DNA of 64,000 nucleotides, taken from contig NC_087067.1 in assembly GCF_963678635.1 (NCBI RefSeq), positions 59,068,487 to 59,132,486 of the forward strand. Direction: 5' to 3'. Below the pieces are notes generated by a model that saw only the letters and a list, made by a program, of their open reading frames with translations, was not told the origin of the DNA and searched no databases. Both the position numbers and the translations under genes were made by a program. Of this stretch, positions 1 to 8,914 are shown one piece after another (the stretch's first letter is position 1; each line of letters starts with the position of its first letter). The DNA is from Symsagittifera roscoffensis (Eukaryota > Xenacoelomorpha > Acoela > Convolutidae).

Positions 1-552
1 ATCAAAAATTTCTGGCTAAAACAGTAAATTTTGCAATCACTTACATCTTAGCATGACAATTAGCGACAAAAGGAAATTGTAAAAATAAAAAAGATGAAAA
101 CTCGTGACAAAACTTGTAACAAAGTATTTAAAAATGTTACATAATAAATGTTACATAATTTCAGTAAAATTTGTAAAGTTTTGATTGGTTGAATTTATAA
201 AATTTGGAAAAACGATGTGTATGACACTTTTTATGATCTTCGATCATTTTGTACAGATAGTTTAGAATTTTTAAAACCAGAAGATGCACAAAAATGTGCA
301 AAAACGTTTGTTTGAAATTACAATTTTAACGCAATACAACGAAAATACATTTTTAAATTTCTCAAAAAAATTTTACAACAGACTAATCTAAATCACAAAA
401 AAAACATCAATTTACAAATGTAATTTACAATATTTCACATACAATTGAGTTCTGAACCATCATGTTAAATGTTGTTGCTGTTGAATAGAATTTACAGCTA
501 CTGCTGCTTGGATTGCTCCCAGTGAGTTCTTAATAATTTCCTCTTCGAGTTT
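1..552 (+). repeat. PLE 3' tail, copy A (left edge of window)
   Basis: AT-rich non-coding DNA matching the sequence that follows the GIY-YIG ORF at about 6,000-6,539, 11,200-11,743 and 18,870-19,412. The window therefore opens at the very end of a PLE lying further left. Positions 150-365 resemble, in direct orientation, the stretch 1,495-1,690 upstream of the next ORF (shared gatcttcgatcattttgta and a gatgcaca...tgtgc hairpin). That is what a PLE pseudo-LTR would look like. No ORF of note. Confidence 0.75.
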
Positions 553-618
553 TGTAACAGTCGTTAGCTTTTATCACATATGAGGGTAGGAGAAATAGGC
601 CCTATAACCATTGGGTCA
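553..618 (+). repeat. Left terminal inverted repeat, copy A
   Basis: Begins tgtaacagtcg and contains tcacatatgagg and aggccctataa. The reverse complement of 14,264-14,330 aligns across the whole length with scattered mismatches, and the first 11 bases are identical. Confidence 0.7.
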
Positions 619-999
619 GGAACCCTTGAGCAAATTTTTCAGTAATACCATTTCCCTCAAAAGCAAGATGAAACTTCGGAATATGACCGACTGGTATTTT
701 TCTGCAGCCACTGCAATCACATCCAACGCACCTAGCGTTCACATACAACATAGCGTTCAACGCACCTCCGGTGTTTCCAAAATTTTCGACAACTCAAGAA
801 AAAGAGCAGATATTGGAAACAAGATCTGCAAACTTTCAGTGTAATCTGACTGCACCCAATTACAGGGTTGGTAATTTCGAACTTTTTATTTTTTTTCATT
901 CCGATTTTAAAAGCGTCACCTCAAAACCTAATGGACCTCTGGAGAAGCTTGGAGGCAACATTTTCAACCACTGAGAGTCCGTAAGAGCACTCTTATATA

Positions 1000-1490
1000 G
1001 AGTTGGCAATTTCAAATTTCGTGAATTTATAAAACTTAGTTTCCCGAAAAAATCTGAGAAAATCATAAGAGACGTCTTATCTCAGAAAATAAAAGGATTT
1101 GATATGAAACACTAAAATTTTAGTCTATGTATAACAGAGGTAAAAGTTAAAAAACTGACATATCAGAATCAAAAATTTTTCCAAATCGAAATTTTATAAT
1201 CATAAAAGAAAAAAATGAAAAACCTCAGAAAATTACAAGAAACTCGCAAGATGTTTAATATTTCTGCTTACAAAACTGTAGTTTTCATCAAGCTGCAATT
1301 TCCCGCTTCTGTTTTGCTGCAAACCGGTACCTCTGTATTTTAAGCACAAGTCACAGAAAAAACAAAAAACTCTTTGCCGATCAGGACAGCCAGTATCCAT
1401 TTGAACAAAAATTGTACAGAAACAGTTCAGAAACTATCTAGACAAGCTCTCAACAGTTTGGAAGAAGCTTCGGTTTTACGATAAATATAT
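1000..1490. other. AT-rich stretch without recognised genes
   Basis: Non-coding on inspection. It is repeated in copies C (12,180-12,690) and D (19,840-20,340) and absent from copy B, where an 831-bp deletion removes it. Nothing functional recognised. Confidence 0.6.
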
Positions 1491-1494
1491 TATG

Positions 1495-1690
1495 TAAAAA
1501 CTGTTGTTTAATTTTGATTGGTTAAAAAGTTTAGAGCCTTTTTAGACATTCAGATATATTTTCAGATCTTCGATCATTTTGTAAAATTTGTTAAGAAATT
1601 TTAATCCTGATGATGCACATGATGTGCGAGAACATTTGAATTAACATTTTAAATTTCTTCTAAACAGTTTTGTTAAATTCTAACCCTTTT
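1495..1690 (+). repeat. Pseudo-LTR-like block upstream of ORF, copy A
   Basis: Direct-orientation relative of the PLE 3' tail (150-365), sharing ttttgattggtt, gatcttcgatcattttgta and a hairpin in the same order. It lies about 130 bp upstream of the WHDVLNN ORF start. Related copies are at 12,700-12,860 and 20,345-20,500. A terminal sequence found both before the coding region and after the GIY-YIG ORF is the arrangement known for PLE pseudo-LTRs. Confidence 0.5.
1607..1633 (+). ncRNA. Hammerhead-like hairpin motif, copy A
   Basis: CTGATGA is followed by a 5-bp hairpin (GCACA-TGA-TGTGC) and then GAGAAC. This resembles the hammerhead ribozyme core (CUGAUGA, stem II, GAAA), except that the last block reads GAGA. 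Flanking AT-rich strands (gaaattt before, aaatttc after) could form stem I. Stem III and the cleavage triplet are not convincing. Hammerhead ribozymes are known in PLE pseudo-LTRs, so the location fits, but this may be a degenerate relic. Confidence 0.3.
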
Positions 1691-1817
1691 TGGCGAGAAA
1701 CTATAAGCAAACTGTTATATTCTTTTAAGGAAAACAGTTATTACTTCATTTTTTTTTCTGTATTTGTACAGAATATTACTACCGCTTTTTGTTTATAGTG
1801 TTTGAGTTAAAATTGCG

Positions 1818-1991
1818 ATGATTGTAGCAGCCGGTTCCTTTTATAACAGCCTGGAAGATCTTGAGCAAGGTGAACAGAGAGAGACGCAGCAGAAGTTCTA
1901 CGCAGTCCCCGGCCTTTTTCTGAACCCCAATACCTTGAACAGGGGGAAGGATTTACGATTGTTATTGGAACTGCAACCTCTGGCCAGTTAG
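1818..1991 (+). pseudogene. WHDVLNN-type ORF, copy A (truncated)
   Basis: Starts at ATG 1818 and is collinear with the intact 143-residue ORF at 20,657. It is stopped at codon 58 by TAG (1989-1991), where copies C and D have AAG. Beyond the stop, the WHDV-like segment can still be read to about 2,040, after which copies A and B diverge entirely from C and D. Function unrecognised; see the intact copy. Confidence 0.6.
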
Positions 1992-2087
1992 CAGATTATT
2001 ATCTGGCACGACGTCTTGAAAAACAGCATACCCTCACATCGCACGAAAAAACGAGTGACTTCGAGAGACAGAACACAATCGGAAAGC

Positions 2088-2151
2088 CGATGAAGAGTGC
2101 CCCAGCCTATAAGATTCGGGAAGCCGATGAAGAGTGCCCCAGCCTATAGAA
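2088..2151 (+). repeat. Short direct duplication
   Basis: A block of about 30 bp containing gccgatgaagagtgccccag occurs twice in a row, separated by a few bases. Copy B has the same duplication at about 7,241-7,305, with one unit changed to gccaaggaagagtg. Confidence 0.65.
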
Positions 2152-2345
2152 GAGAGCCGCATAAGATTCATCCCGTGGTTTCGAGCGACATTGACATCTT
2201 GGTTATATGCGGTGATGAAGGATCATATGTAGAAGCATCAGAAAGAATATCGAAAGTTTCTGGCGGAGATAGGGCCGGAAGCCTTCAGGAGTCCTTTGCT
2301 GACCCACCAAAATGCGATCACGATGGGTTGGAAAAGAGTTGGTAG
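2097..2345 (+). CDS. Unrecognised 82-aa ORF, copy A
   Basis: An 82-residue ORF inside the inverted-repeat segment, repeated with one residue changed at 7,253-7,501. It overlaps the next ORF (2,296) in another frame, so at most one of the two frames is likely to be real in the overlap. The region is absent from copies C and D. No domain is recognised. It may be a relic of the N-terminal part of the PLE polyprotein or unrelated inserted DNA. Confidence 0.25.
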   Translation: MPQPIRFGKPMKSAPAYRREPHKIHPVVSSDIDILVICGDEGSYVEASERISKVSGGDRAGSLQESFADPPKCDHDGLEKSW

Positions 2346-2640
2346 AGTGTCTAGAGATAATACCAAGGCGAGAGATTCAATATTGGGAGAGGACTTAGTG
2401 AAGAACGTGAGCATGAGTCTTCACAACTCCTTTTGCTTGAACAGGGAACCTAAAGTGAAGAGTTTACCAAATCAGGCAAAGATATTGCAAGAGCAGAGGG
2501 AGTGGATGCGATCCTACAAACAACTAAAAGCTTGGGAAGAGATCGTGATCAGCTCCGACGATGGGGAAGCGCTGCTAAGGCAGATTACGGTGTCGAGCGC
2601 ATCAGGGCATAGCACCTCAAGGGTGAGGAGCACAAAATGA
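2296..2640 (+). CDS. Unrecognised 114-aa hydrophilic ORF, copy A
   Basis: 114 residues, charged, with a Q/E/K-rich stretch that could be helical (around residues 55-80) and an acidic SSDD patch near residue 87. It is repeated at 7,452-7,796 with two residue changes (V to A, G to E). It lies between the WHDVLNN ORF relic and the right arm of the inverted-repeat segment, upstream of the PLE RT. No family recognised. Preservation between copies may reflect only recent duplication. Confidence 0.3.
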   Translation: MLTHQNAITMGWKRVGRVSRDNTKARDSILGEDLVKNVSMSLHNSFCLNREPKVKSLPNQAKILQEQREWMRSYKQLKAWEEIVISSDDGEALLRQITVSSASGHSTSRVRSTK

Positions 2641-2649
2641 GCAGGGAGT

Positions 2650-3780
2650 TCAGTGAGCGATTCTTGAGTCTTGAGAGGGAAAGGAAAGGGGCTTGAGTGT
2701 GAACTCGGAAGAAATCTGAGACCAAGGAAAAGAAATTTTAAAGAAACAAAGTATTGTTAATAAAATGCTATGTCTATTATATAAATCGAAGTGCTGCATG
2801 ACAATTTTCTGATCGGATAAGACAAAAAAACTTTTAATCATTAGCTTGCAAAGCGGAAATTTAGGGTGCAGATATATGCAGATTCTGATTGCTGTTTAGC
2901 GATAGTGTGACAATTTTGCATGGTTGTGAATTTTGGCATGTAGATAAAGTTAAATCTGCTGCAAACTTCTGTAAATGACCACTGTCACTGTATCTTGAGC
3001 AACACTCAAAATTCTGGGGATTCACTGGCAGACAACGACACACAATGAGGACATCGATCCTGAGTACGGGGAGTATGTGCCAGTCTGTCATATTTGGAAG
3101 TTCGACCTTGAGAAATGCTAACAACATGATTTTGGGGTGAAATGAAATTTTTCAAAAATTCGAATTGAGCACGTCATGCTCAACTTTCTCGCGGCAACTG
3201 AAAATCTCTGAAATATTAGATCAGAACAACCGAACAACAATCGCGGGAAAGTGGTCGAAAGAAGCAGCGGGAAATTGCTATTCGCAATTTCCAGATATGA
3301 TATCACACTAGAGTAGAGTTGTCTACCCTGTAATAGAAAACAGAACGATTGCGAACAAAGAAGATACAAATTAGAAGTGGACCAGAAAGAACCTTCGGTG
3401 GAAAACTCAGCCTCAAAACTCGGTTCTCATGTTAAAACTCAATTCCCAAGCTGGAATTTTTTTATTACAAACTTCTCGAGTTAAACTTATTTCCTATAAT
3501 GCTAGAGTTGCTGATTGATTTAGTTACTCCAATTCTCGAGAGTGCCGGTATGTGAAAACCCAATTTAAATTTCTTGAGTGTGTTTTATACTTGTTATGTT
3601 GAGGTAGGCAGAGTTTTGGTTTGATCCATCTGAAATGGATCAAAGTTCCACCATGTAATAAAAAGTAACTGTACGGACTGTTCCGACCCAGTTTTTAACA
3701 GCGTTTTTTAACAGCCTATATTTCTTTAACCTCATATGTGACTTAAGTAGGCGACTGTTACAAACAGTCAACGAGACCCA
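2650..3780. other. Right part of inverted-repeat segment, no recognised gene
   Basis: Mostly non-coding. It contains, at about 3,075-3,105, an inverted partner of the aacttc..aatatgac.gactgg block at 671-697. It then runs through a variable AT-rich stretch to the right arm (3,721-3,762). ORFs on the minus strand here show no recognisable domain and were not annotated. Confidence 0.5.
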
Positions 3781-4548
3781 TCAGAAGAAGCTAATGGAAC
3801 TATCAGAAAGGCAAGACCGACCTCTAGGGAAGCAAGGTGAGGTTTCGGTAATAGCTCTTGATGATGTTGAATTACCAAATTGGGTACAACAAGTGTTGTC
3901 ATTAGGGCCGAAACATCCAGTCAGGGATAAACTTGATGAGACACACTTTCTCGCCGACATTGACATTTTTCTATCGGATCTCAAAAATCGTAAAAGCCCC
4001 TGGTGGAGGCTCTTTGTGAGATGGAAGCTGTGACAAAAGCTTATGCTAGAGAGTGAAACAAACACCATCTGACAAAAGCATTGAAAAGGCCCGAAAGTAT
4101 GTGGAGAGTAATGGATTAGTTGCGTACCGTATGACAAAGGCGTGGGTTTTTGTGTAATGAGGAGGGACACCTACGAGAACAAGTTGTCGGATACATTAGA
4201 TTCGAATCAATTCAGCAAGAGTAAAAGAACAAGTGATGCGATTGTTTTGAAGAAAGAAAGAGACATCAATAAGGAGTTGTTGGCTGTGAGGAAAAAGACG
4301 AAATAAGTGAGAGTCTCTACACAAGGATGAGATCTACTGGGGGCAGCCCGCCAGGTTTTATGGGTTGGCGAAAGTGCATAAAGTTATACCCCAATAAGAA
4401 CGGTCTTCTCCTTGCTTGGCAGCTCTTATTATAACTTGAACAAGGTTTTTGAAAACTTTTCGAGAAAAATGAGGGCGCAAACATAGAAACCAACTCACTA
4501 GAGGCGAGAGAAATCTTAGAGAGCACTTATCTTGCGCCCAAAGAAAAT

Positions 4549-5067
4549 TTGATATCTCTAGATGTGAAGAGTTTGTATGCAAATGTTCCACTGAAAGAAG
4601 CAATAGATATAGCTCTGAGAAAACTGTATGTGCAATATGAACCACCATCAGTTGCTAGGAAAACCATGATGAGACTGTTGAATATGGCACCTATTCAAGT
4701 CCATTTCAAGTGCAATGAAACATGGTACGTTCAGAAAGATGGTTTGGCAATGGGGGCATCTCTGGCCGTTATTTTAGCAAGTCTTCGGCTGAAGCAGTAC
4801 GAAACTGCATTATCGAGGGATATTGCCGAAATGTTTTTGCCCGAGAAAGATCTTAATGGAATATGTCCCGAGTGCAAAAAGAAAGTCACGTACAGGTCAA
4901 AAGATGTAGAATATGAATGCTGTTTGAACCGGTATCACGCAAAATGCGGTTATATATCAGATGATGAGTATCGAAATATAAGTGAAACCGTCTGGTACTG
5001 TAGAAAATGCATCGCAATAAGAGAGAAGAACAAGTCAGTACAGCAAGCTAAGTTATTTCTACGCTAA
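4549..5067 (+). pseudogene. PLE RT core with inserted zinc finger, copy A (open segment)
   Basis: The longest open stretch of the RT, 172 residues. Residues 1-10 carry motif A (LDVKSLYANVP, catalytic Asp in LDV). Residues 64-77 carry motif B (GLAMGASLAVILA). Residues 106-154 form a zinc finger with C106, C109, C125, H130, C133, C151 and C154, plus W149 two residues before C151 as in PHD fingers. The third ligand position (122) is Tyr, although C124 lies near. The segment ends in TAA exactly where the Tyr of the YVDD motif should be; the next codons read V-H-D. Confidence 0.8.
4864..5010 (+). other. PHD-type zinc-finger insert in RT, copy A
   Basis: Spacing is C-x2-C-x12-[Y]-x2-C-x4-H-x2-C-x17-C-x2-C, within the normal PHD range at every interval, with the diagnostic Trp before the last CxxC. 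It sits between RT motif B and the catalytic motif C, not at a terminus. PHD fingers typically read histone tails. A role in chromatin targeting is inference only. Confidence 0.75.
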
Positions 5068-5475
5068 GTTCACGATTTGGTGAGAACAGTGAAGGGTGAT
5101 CCTGGAAAAATGCTACGGGCTGCAAACTTACTACATCCAAAAATACAGTTCACAATCGATACACCAATTTTCGGAAATACAAATTAGTATTGACAAAAGC
5201 AGGGAAATTAGCTGTGGGTGGTATCAAAAACCAACAGATACAGGTACCATACTAAATTTTAGAAGCTGCGCCCCCTTTAGTACAAGAGAAGTGTGATTGA
5301 AGGAGCTGTTCACCCGGTTTTTGTAGTACGTCAACAATGGAAGAATATGATAAAGCTATGAAAATCAACCTTGAGCAGTGGTTGGACAACCAATATCCGG
5401 AAAAATGGTCGTCGCGGGTTGCATCCCATGCCCTTGAAAAGATCATCAGGGAGGGCAAAAACAAAAAAAAACATG

Positions 5476-6042
5476 GCTGAGAAAAAGAAGCCCTGTGATT
5501 ATAGCAGTGGTTCACCATCCATTTTGATGGTCCAATATAGGGGGAATCACAGTCAGACTTTAGCAAAATCATCACTGTCAGACAATAGCAATCACCAATG
5601 CGCGTTTTCCTCGCCAATTCACGGCGAGGAAAACAAAAACTTGTATGCCCTCTCTAAAATCCTCTTTTCTAGTGAACTGAAATCAATAGTGGTGTACAGA
5701 CTTGAATGTTTTGGGTGCAAAGCCATCTATGTTGGCCAGACGGTCCGACATCTCACAACAAGGATTGAGGAACACCGAGAAGAGGATACCCGAGTTGGAC
5801 AGCATATAAGGCAGTGTGGTAGTGAGAGTAGTAAGTCTGAGTTTAAATGGAAAATAATCGACCAGGCGTCCAGCAGCATCAAGTTACTTACATTAGAGGC
5901 AGTACACTTTAGGAAAGAGAGACCGGCAATTAACACGCGCGAAGCGTTTAGAAGTAGTGAGCTAACACTGAGGCTATATTTCCAGAATAAAAAAACTCTG
6001 GCTAAAACACTAAATTTTGCAATCACTTACATCTTAGCATGA
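5476..6042 (+). pseudogene. PLE GIY-YIG endonuclease region, copy A
   Basis: Open from about the MAEKKK motif to the stop at 6,040-6,042. It contains MVQYRGN, then VVYRLEC-GCK and IYVGQT, corresponding to the GIY and YIG strands. RHLTTRIEEH supplies the catalytic Arg region. LEAVHF supplies the acidic residue and PAIN the terminal conserved Asn. In PLEs this nuclease nicks the target DNA. The domain itself looks intact here, but an extra A in the upstream poly-A run and a lost C near 5,325 put it out of frame with the RT. Confidence 0.85.
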
Positions 6043-6539
6043 CAATTAGCGACAAAAGGAAATTGTAAAAATAAAAAAGGTGAAAACTCGTGACAAAACT
6101 TGTAACAAAGTATCTAAAAATGTTACATAATAAATGTTACATAACTTCAGTAATATTTGTAAAGTTTTGATTGGTTGAATTTATAAAATTTGGAAAAACG
6201 ATGTGTATGACACTTTTTCTGATCTTCGATCATTTTGTACAGATAGTTTAGAATTTTTAAAACCAGAAGATGCACAAAAATGTGCAAAAACGTTTGTTTG
6301 AAATTACAATTTTAACGCAATACAACAAAAATACATTTTTAAATTTCTCAAAAAAATTTTACAACAGACGAATCTAAATCACAAAAAAAAACATCAATTT
6401 ACAAATGTAATTTACAATATTTCACATACAATTGGGTTCTGAACCATCATGTTAAATGTTGTTGCTGTTGAATAGAATTTACAGCTACTGCTGCTTGGAT
6501 TGCTCCCAGTGAGTTCTTAATAATTTCCTCTTCGAGTTT
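6043..6539 (+). repeat. PLE 3' tail, copy B
   Basis: Same AT-rich sequence as 1-552, following the copy A GIY-YIG stop. It contains the degenerate hairpin (ccagaagatgcacaaaaatg and on) at about 6,263-6,290. No ORF of note. Confidence 0.75.
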
Positions 6540-7060
6540 TGTAACAGTCGTTAGCTTTTATCACATATGAGGGTAGGAGAAATACGCCCTATAACCATTG
6601 GGTCAGGAACCCTTGAGCACTTTTTTCAGTAATACCATTTCCCTCAAAAGCAAGATGAAACTTCGGAATATGACCGACTGGTATTTTTCTGCAGCCACTG
6701 CAATCACATCCAACGCACCTAGCGTTCACATACAACATAGCGTTCAACGCACCTCCGGTGCTTCCAAAATTTTCGACAACTCAAGAAAAACAGCAGATAT
6801 TGGAAACAAGATCTGCAAACTTTCAGTGTAATCTGACTGCACCCAATTACAGGGTTGGTAATTTCGAACTTTTTATTTTTTTTCATTCCGATTTTAAAAG
6901 CGTCACCTCAAAACCTAATGGACCTCTGGAGAAGCTTGGAGGCAACATTTTCAACCACTGAGAGTCCGTAAGAGCACTCTTATATAGAGTTGGCAATTTC
7001 AAATTTCGTGAATTTATAAAACTTAGTTTCCCGAAAAAATCTGAGAAAATCATAAGAGAC

Positions 7061-7200
7061 GTCCCCGGCCTTTCTCTGAACCCCAATACCTTGAGCAGGG
7101 GGAAGGACTTACGATTGTTATTGGAACTGCAACCTCTGGCCAGTAAGCAGATTATTATCTGGCACGACGTCTTGAAAAACAGCATACCCTCACATCGCAC
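7061..7200 (+). pseudogene. WHDVLNN-type ORF remnant, copy B
   Basis: Only the middle of the ORF remains, from VPGLSLNPNTL through the IIIWHDV segment. The 5' end was lost in the 831-bp deletion and the 3' end is diverged as in copy A. No start codon remains. Confidence 0.6.
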
Positions 7201-7252
7201 GAAAAAACGAGTGACTTCGAGAGACAGAACACAATCGGGAAGCCGATGAAGA

Positions 7253-7501
7253 GTGCCCCAGCCTATAAGATTCGGGAAGCCAAGGAAGAGTGCCCCAGCC
7301 TATAGAAGAGAGCCGCATAAGATTCATCCCGTGGTTTCGAGCGACATTGACATCTTGGTTATATGCGGTGATGAAGGATCATATGTAGAAGCATCAGAAA
7401 GAATATCGAAAGTTTCTGGCGGAGATAGGGCCGGAAGCCTTCAGGAGTCCTTTGCTGACCCACCAAAATGCGATCACGATGGGTTGGAAAAGAGTTGGTA
7501 G
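7253..7501 (+). CDS. Unrecognised 82-aa ORF, copy B
   Basis: Duplicate of the ORF at 2,097-2,345 with one residue difference near the start. Unrecognised. It overlaps the ORF at 7,452 in another frame. Confidence 0.25.
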   Translation: MPQPIRFGKPRKSAPAYRREPHKIHPVVSSDIDILVICGDEGSYVEASERISKVSGGDRAGSLQESFADPPKCDHDGLEKSW

Positions 7502-7796
7502 AGTGTCTAGAGATAATACCAAGGCGAGAGATTCAATATTGGGAGAGGACTTAGCGAAGAACGTGAGCATGAGTCTTCACAACTCCTTTTGCTTGAACAG
7601 GGAACCTAAAGTGAAGAGTTTACCAAATCAGGCAAAGATATTGCAAGAGCAGAGGGAGTGGATGCGATCCTACAAACAACTAAAAGCTTGGGAAGAGATC
7701 GTGATCAGCTCCGACGATGAGGAAGCGCTGCTAAGGCAGATTACGGTGTCGAGCGCATCAGGGCATAGCACCTCAAGGGTGAGGAGCACAAAATGA
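7452..7796 (+). CDS. Unrecognised 114-aa hydrophilic ORF, copy B
   Basis: Duplicate of 2,296-2,640 with two residue changes. The sequence just after the stop differs by a short deletion relative to copy A. Charged, possibly helical, with an SSDDEEA acidic patch. Function unknown. Confidence 0.3.
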   Translation: MLTHQNAITMGWKRVGRVSRDNTKARDSILGEDLAKNVSMSLHNSFCLNREPKVKSLPNQAKILQEQREWMRSYKQLKAWEEIVISSDDEEALLRQITVSSASGHSTSRVRSTK

Positions 7797-8914
7797 GAGG
7801 GAGTCTTGAGAGGGAAAGGAAAGGGGCTTGAGTGTGAACTCGGAAGAAATCTGAGACCAAGGAAAAGAAATTTTAAAGAAACAAAGTATTGTTATTAAAA
7901 TGCTATGTCTATTATATAAATCGAAGTGCTGCATGACAATTTTCTGATCGGATAAGACAAAAAAACTTTTAATCATTAGCTTGCAAAGCGGAAATTTAGG
8001 GTGCAGATATATGCAGATTCTGATTGCTGTTTAGCGATAGTGTGACAATTTTGCATGGTTGTGAATTTTGGGATGTAGATAAAGTTAAATCTGCTGCAAA
8101 CTTCTGTAAATGACCACTGGCACTGTATCTTGAGCAACACTCAAAATTCTGGGGATTCACTGGCAGACAACGACACACAATGAGGACATCGATCTTGAGT
8201 GCGGGGAGTATGTGCCAGTCTGTCATATTTGGAAGTTCGACCTTGAGCAATGCTAACAACATGATTTTGGGGTGAAATGGATTTTTTCAAAAATTCGAGT
8301 TGAGCATGTCATGCTCAACTTTCTCGCGGCAACTGAAAATCTCTGAAATATTAGATCAGATCAACCGAACAACAATCGCGGGAAAGTGGTCGAAAGAAGC
8401 AGCGGGAAATTGCTATTCGCAATTTCCAGATATGATATCACACTAGAGTAGAGTTGTCTACCCTGTAATAGAAAACAGAACGATTGCGAACAAAGAAGAT
8501 ACAAATTAGAAGTGGACCAGAAAGAACCTTCGGTGGAAAACTCAGCCTCAAAACTCGGTTCTCATGTTAAAACTCAATTCCCAAGCTGGAATTTGTTTAT
8601 TACAAACTTCTCGAGTTAAACTTAGTTCCTATAATGCTAGAGTTGCTGATTGATTTAGTTACTCCAATTCTCGAGAGTGCCGGTATGTGAAAACCCAATT
8701 TAAATTTCTTGAGTGTGTTTTATACTTGTTATGTTGAGGTAGGGAGAGTTTTAGTTTGATCCATCTGAAATGGATCAAAGTTCCACTGTGTAATAAAAAG
8801 TAACTGTACGGACTGTTCCGACCCTGTTTTTAACAGCGTTTTTAACAGCCTACATTTCTTTAACCTCATATGTGACTTAAGTAGGCGACTGTTACAAACA
8901 ATCAAAGAGACCCA

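Larger units (their letters stand above)
553..3762. mobile_element. Inverted-repeat-bounded segment, copy A
   Basis: The left end (tgtaacagtcg...tcacatatgagg) recurs inverted at the right end (cctcatatgtga...cgactgttaca). In copies C and D the match runs about 66 bp per arm, through a shared aggccctataa-cattgg block. Copy A's right arm is shorter, about 42 bp. No target-site duplication is evident. Inside are a pseudo-LTR-like block, a broken copy of the WHDVLNN ORF and two unrecognised ORFs. It could be a DNA transposon, possibly non-autonomous, that acquired PLE 5' sequence. It could equally be an inverted arrangement of PLE ends. No transposase is recognised. Confidence 0.6.
3781..6042 (+). 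pseudogene. Penelope-like element polyprotein (RT + PHD + GIY-YIG), copy A
   Basis: A decayed PLE coding region in several frames. In order: an N-terminal block with ELPNWVQQVLSLGPKHPVRD (3,866-3,925); a frameshifted conserved linker; a degraded GLAKxHK region at about 4,360; RT motif A (LDVKSLYANVP, from about 4,555); RT motif B (GLAMGASLAVILA); a PHD-type zinc finger (4,864-5,010); the remnant of the catalytic YVDD motif reading stop-V-H-D (5,065-5,076); the RT thumb region; an MVQYRGN block; and a GIY-YIG nuclease. This is the canonical PLE order with the endonuclease C-terminal. PLE proteins copy element RNA into the chromosome using the nicked end as primer. At least three frameshifts and the lost catalytic Asp make this copy dead. 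Confidence 0.85.
6540..8896. mobile_element. Inverted-repeat-bounded segment, copy B (internally deleted)
   Basis: Same ends as copy A. Relative to copy A it lacks 831 bp (copy A 1,074-1,904). The junction at 7,061 reads gacgtccccgg, with 3 bp (gtc) shared by both deletion ends. The deletion removes the pseudo-LTR-like block and the start of the WHDVLNN ORF. Confidence 0.65.

Noticed and set aside
1074-1904. 831-bp difference between units as an intron
   Set aside because: Taking the junction as seen in unit B, no placement of the boundaries gives GT...AG. It is a deletion with short shared ends.
2650-4650. Minus-strand ORFs in the PLE and inverted-repeat segments
   Set aside because: They are antisense shadows of plus-strand PLE sequence or lie in AT-rich non-coding DNA, and no domain is recognisable.
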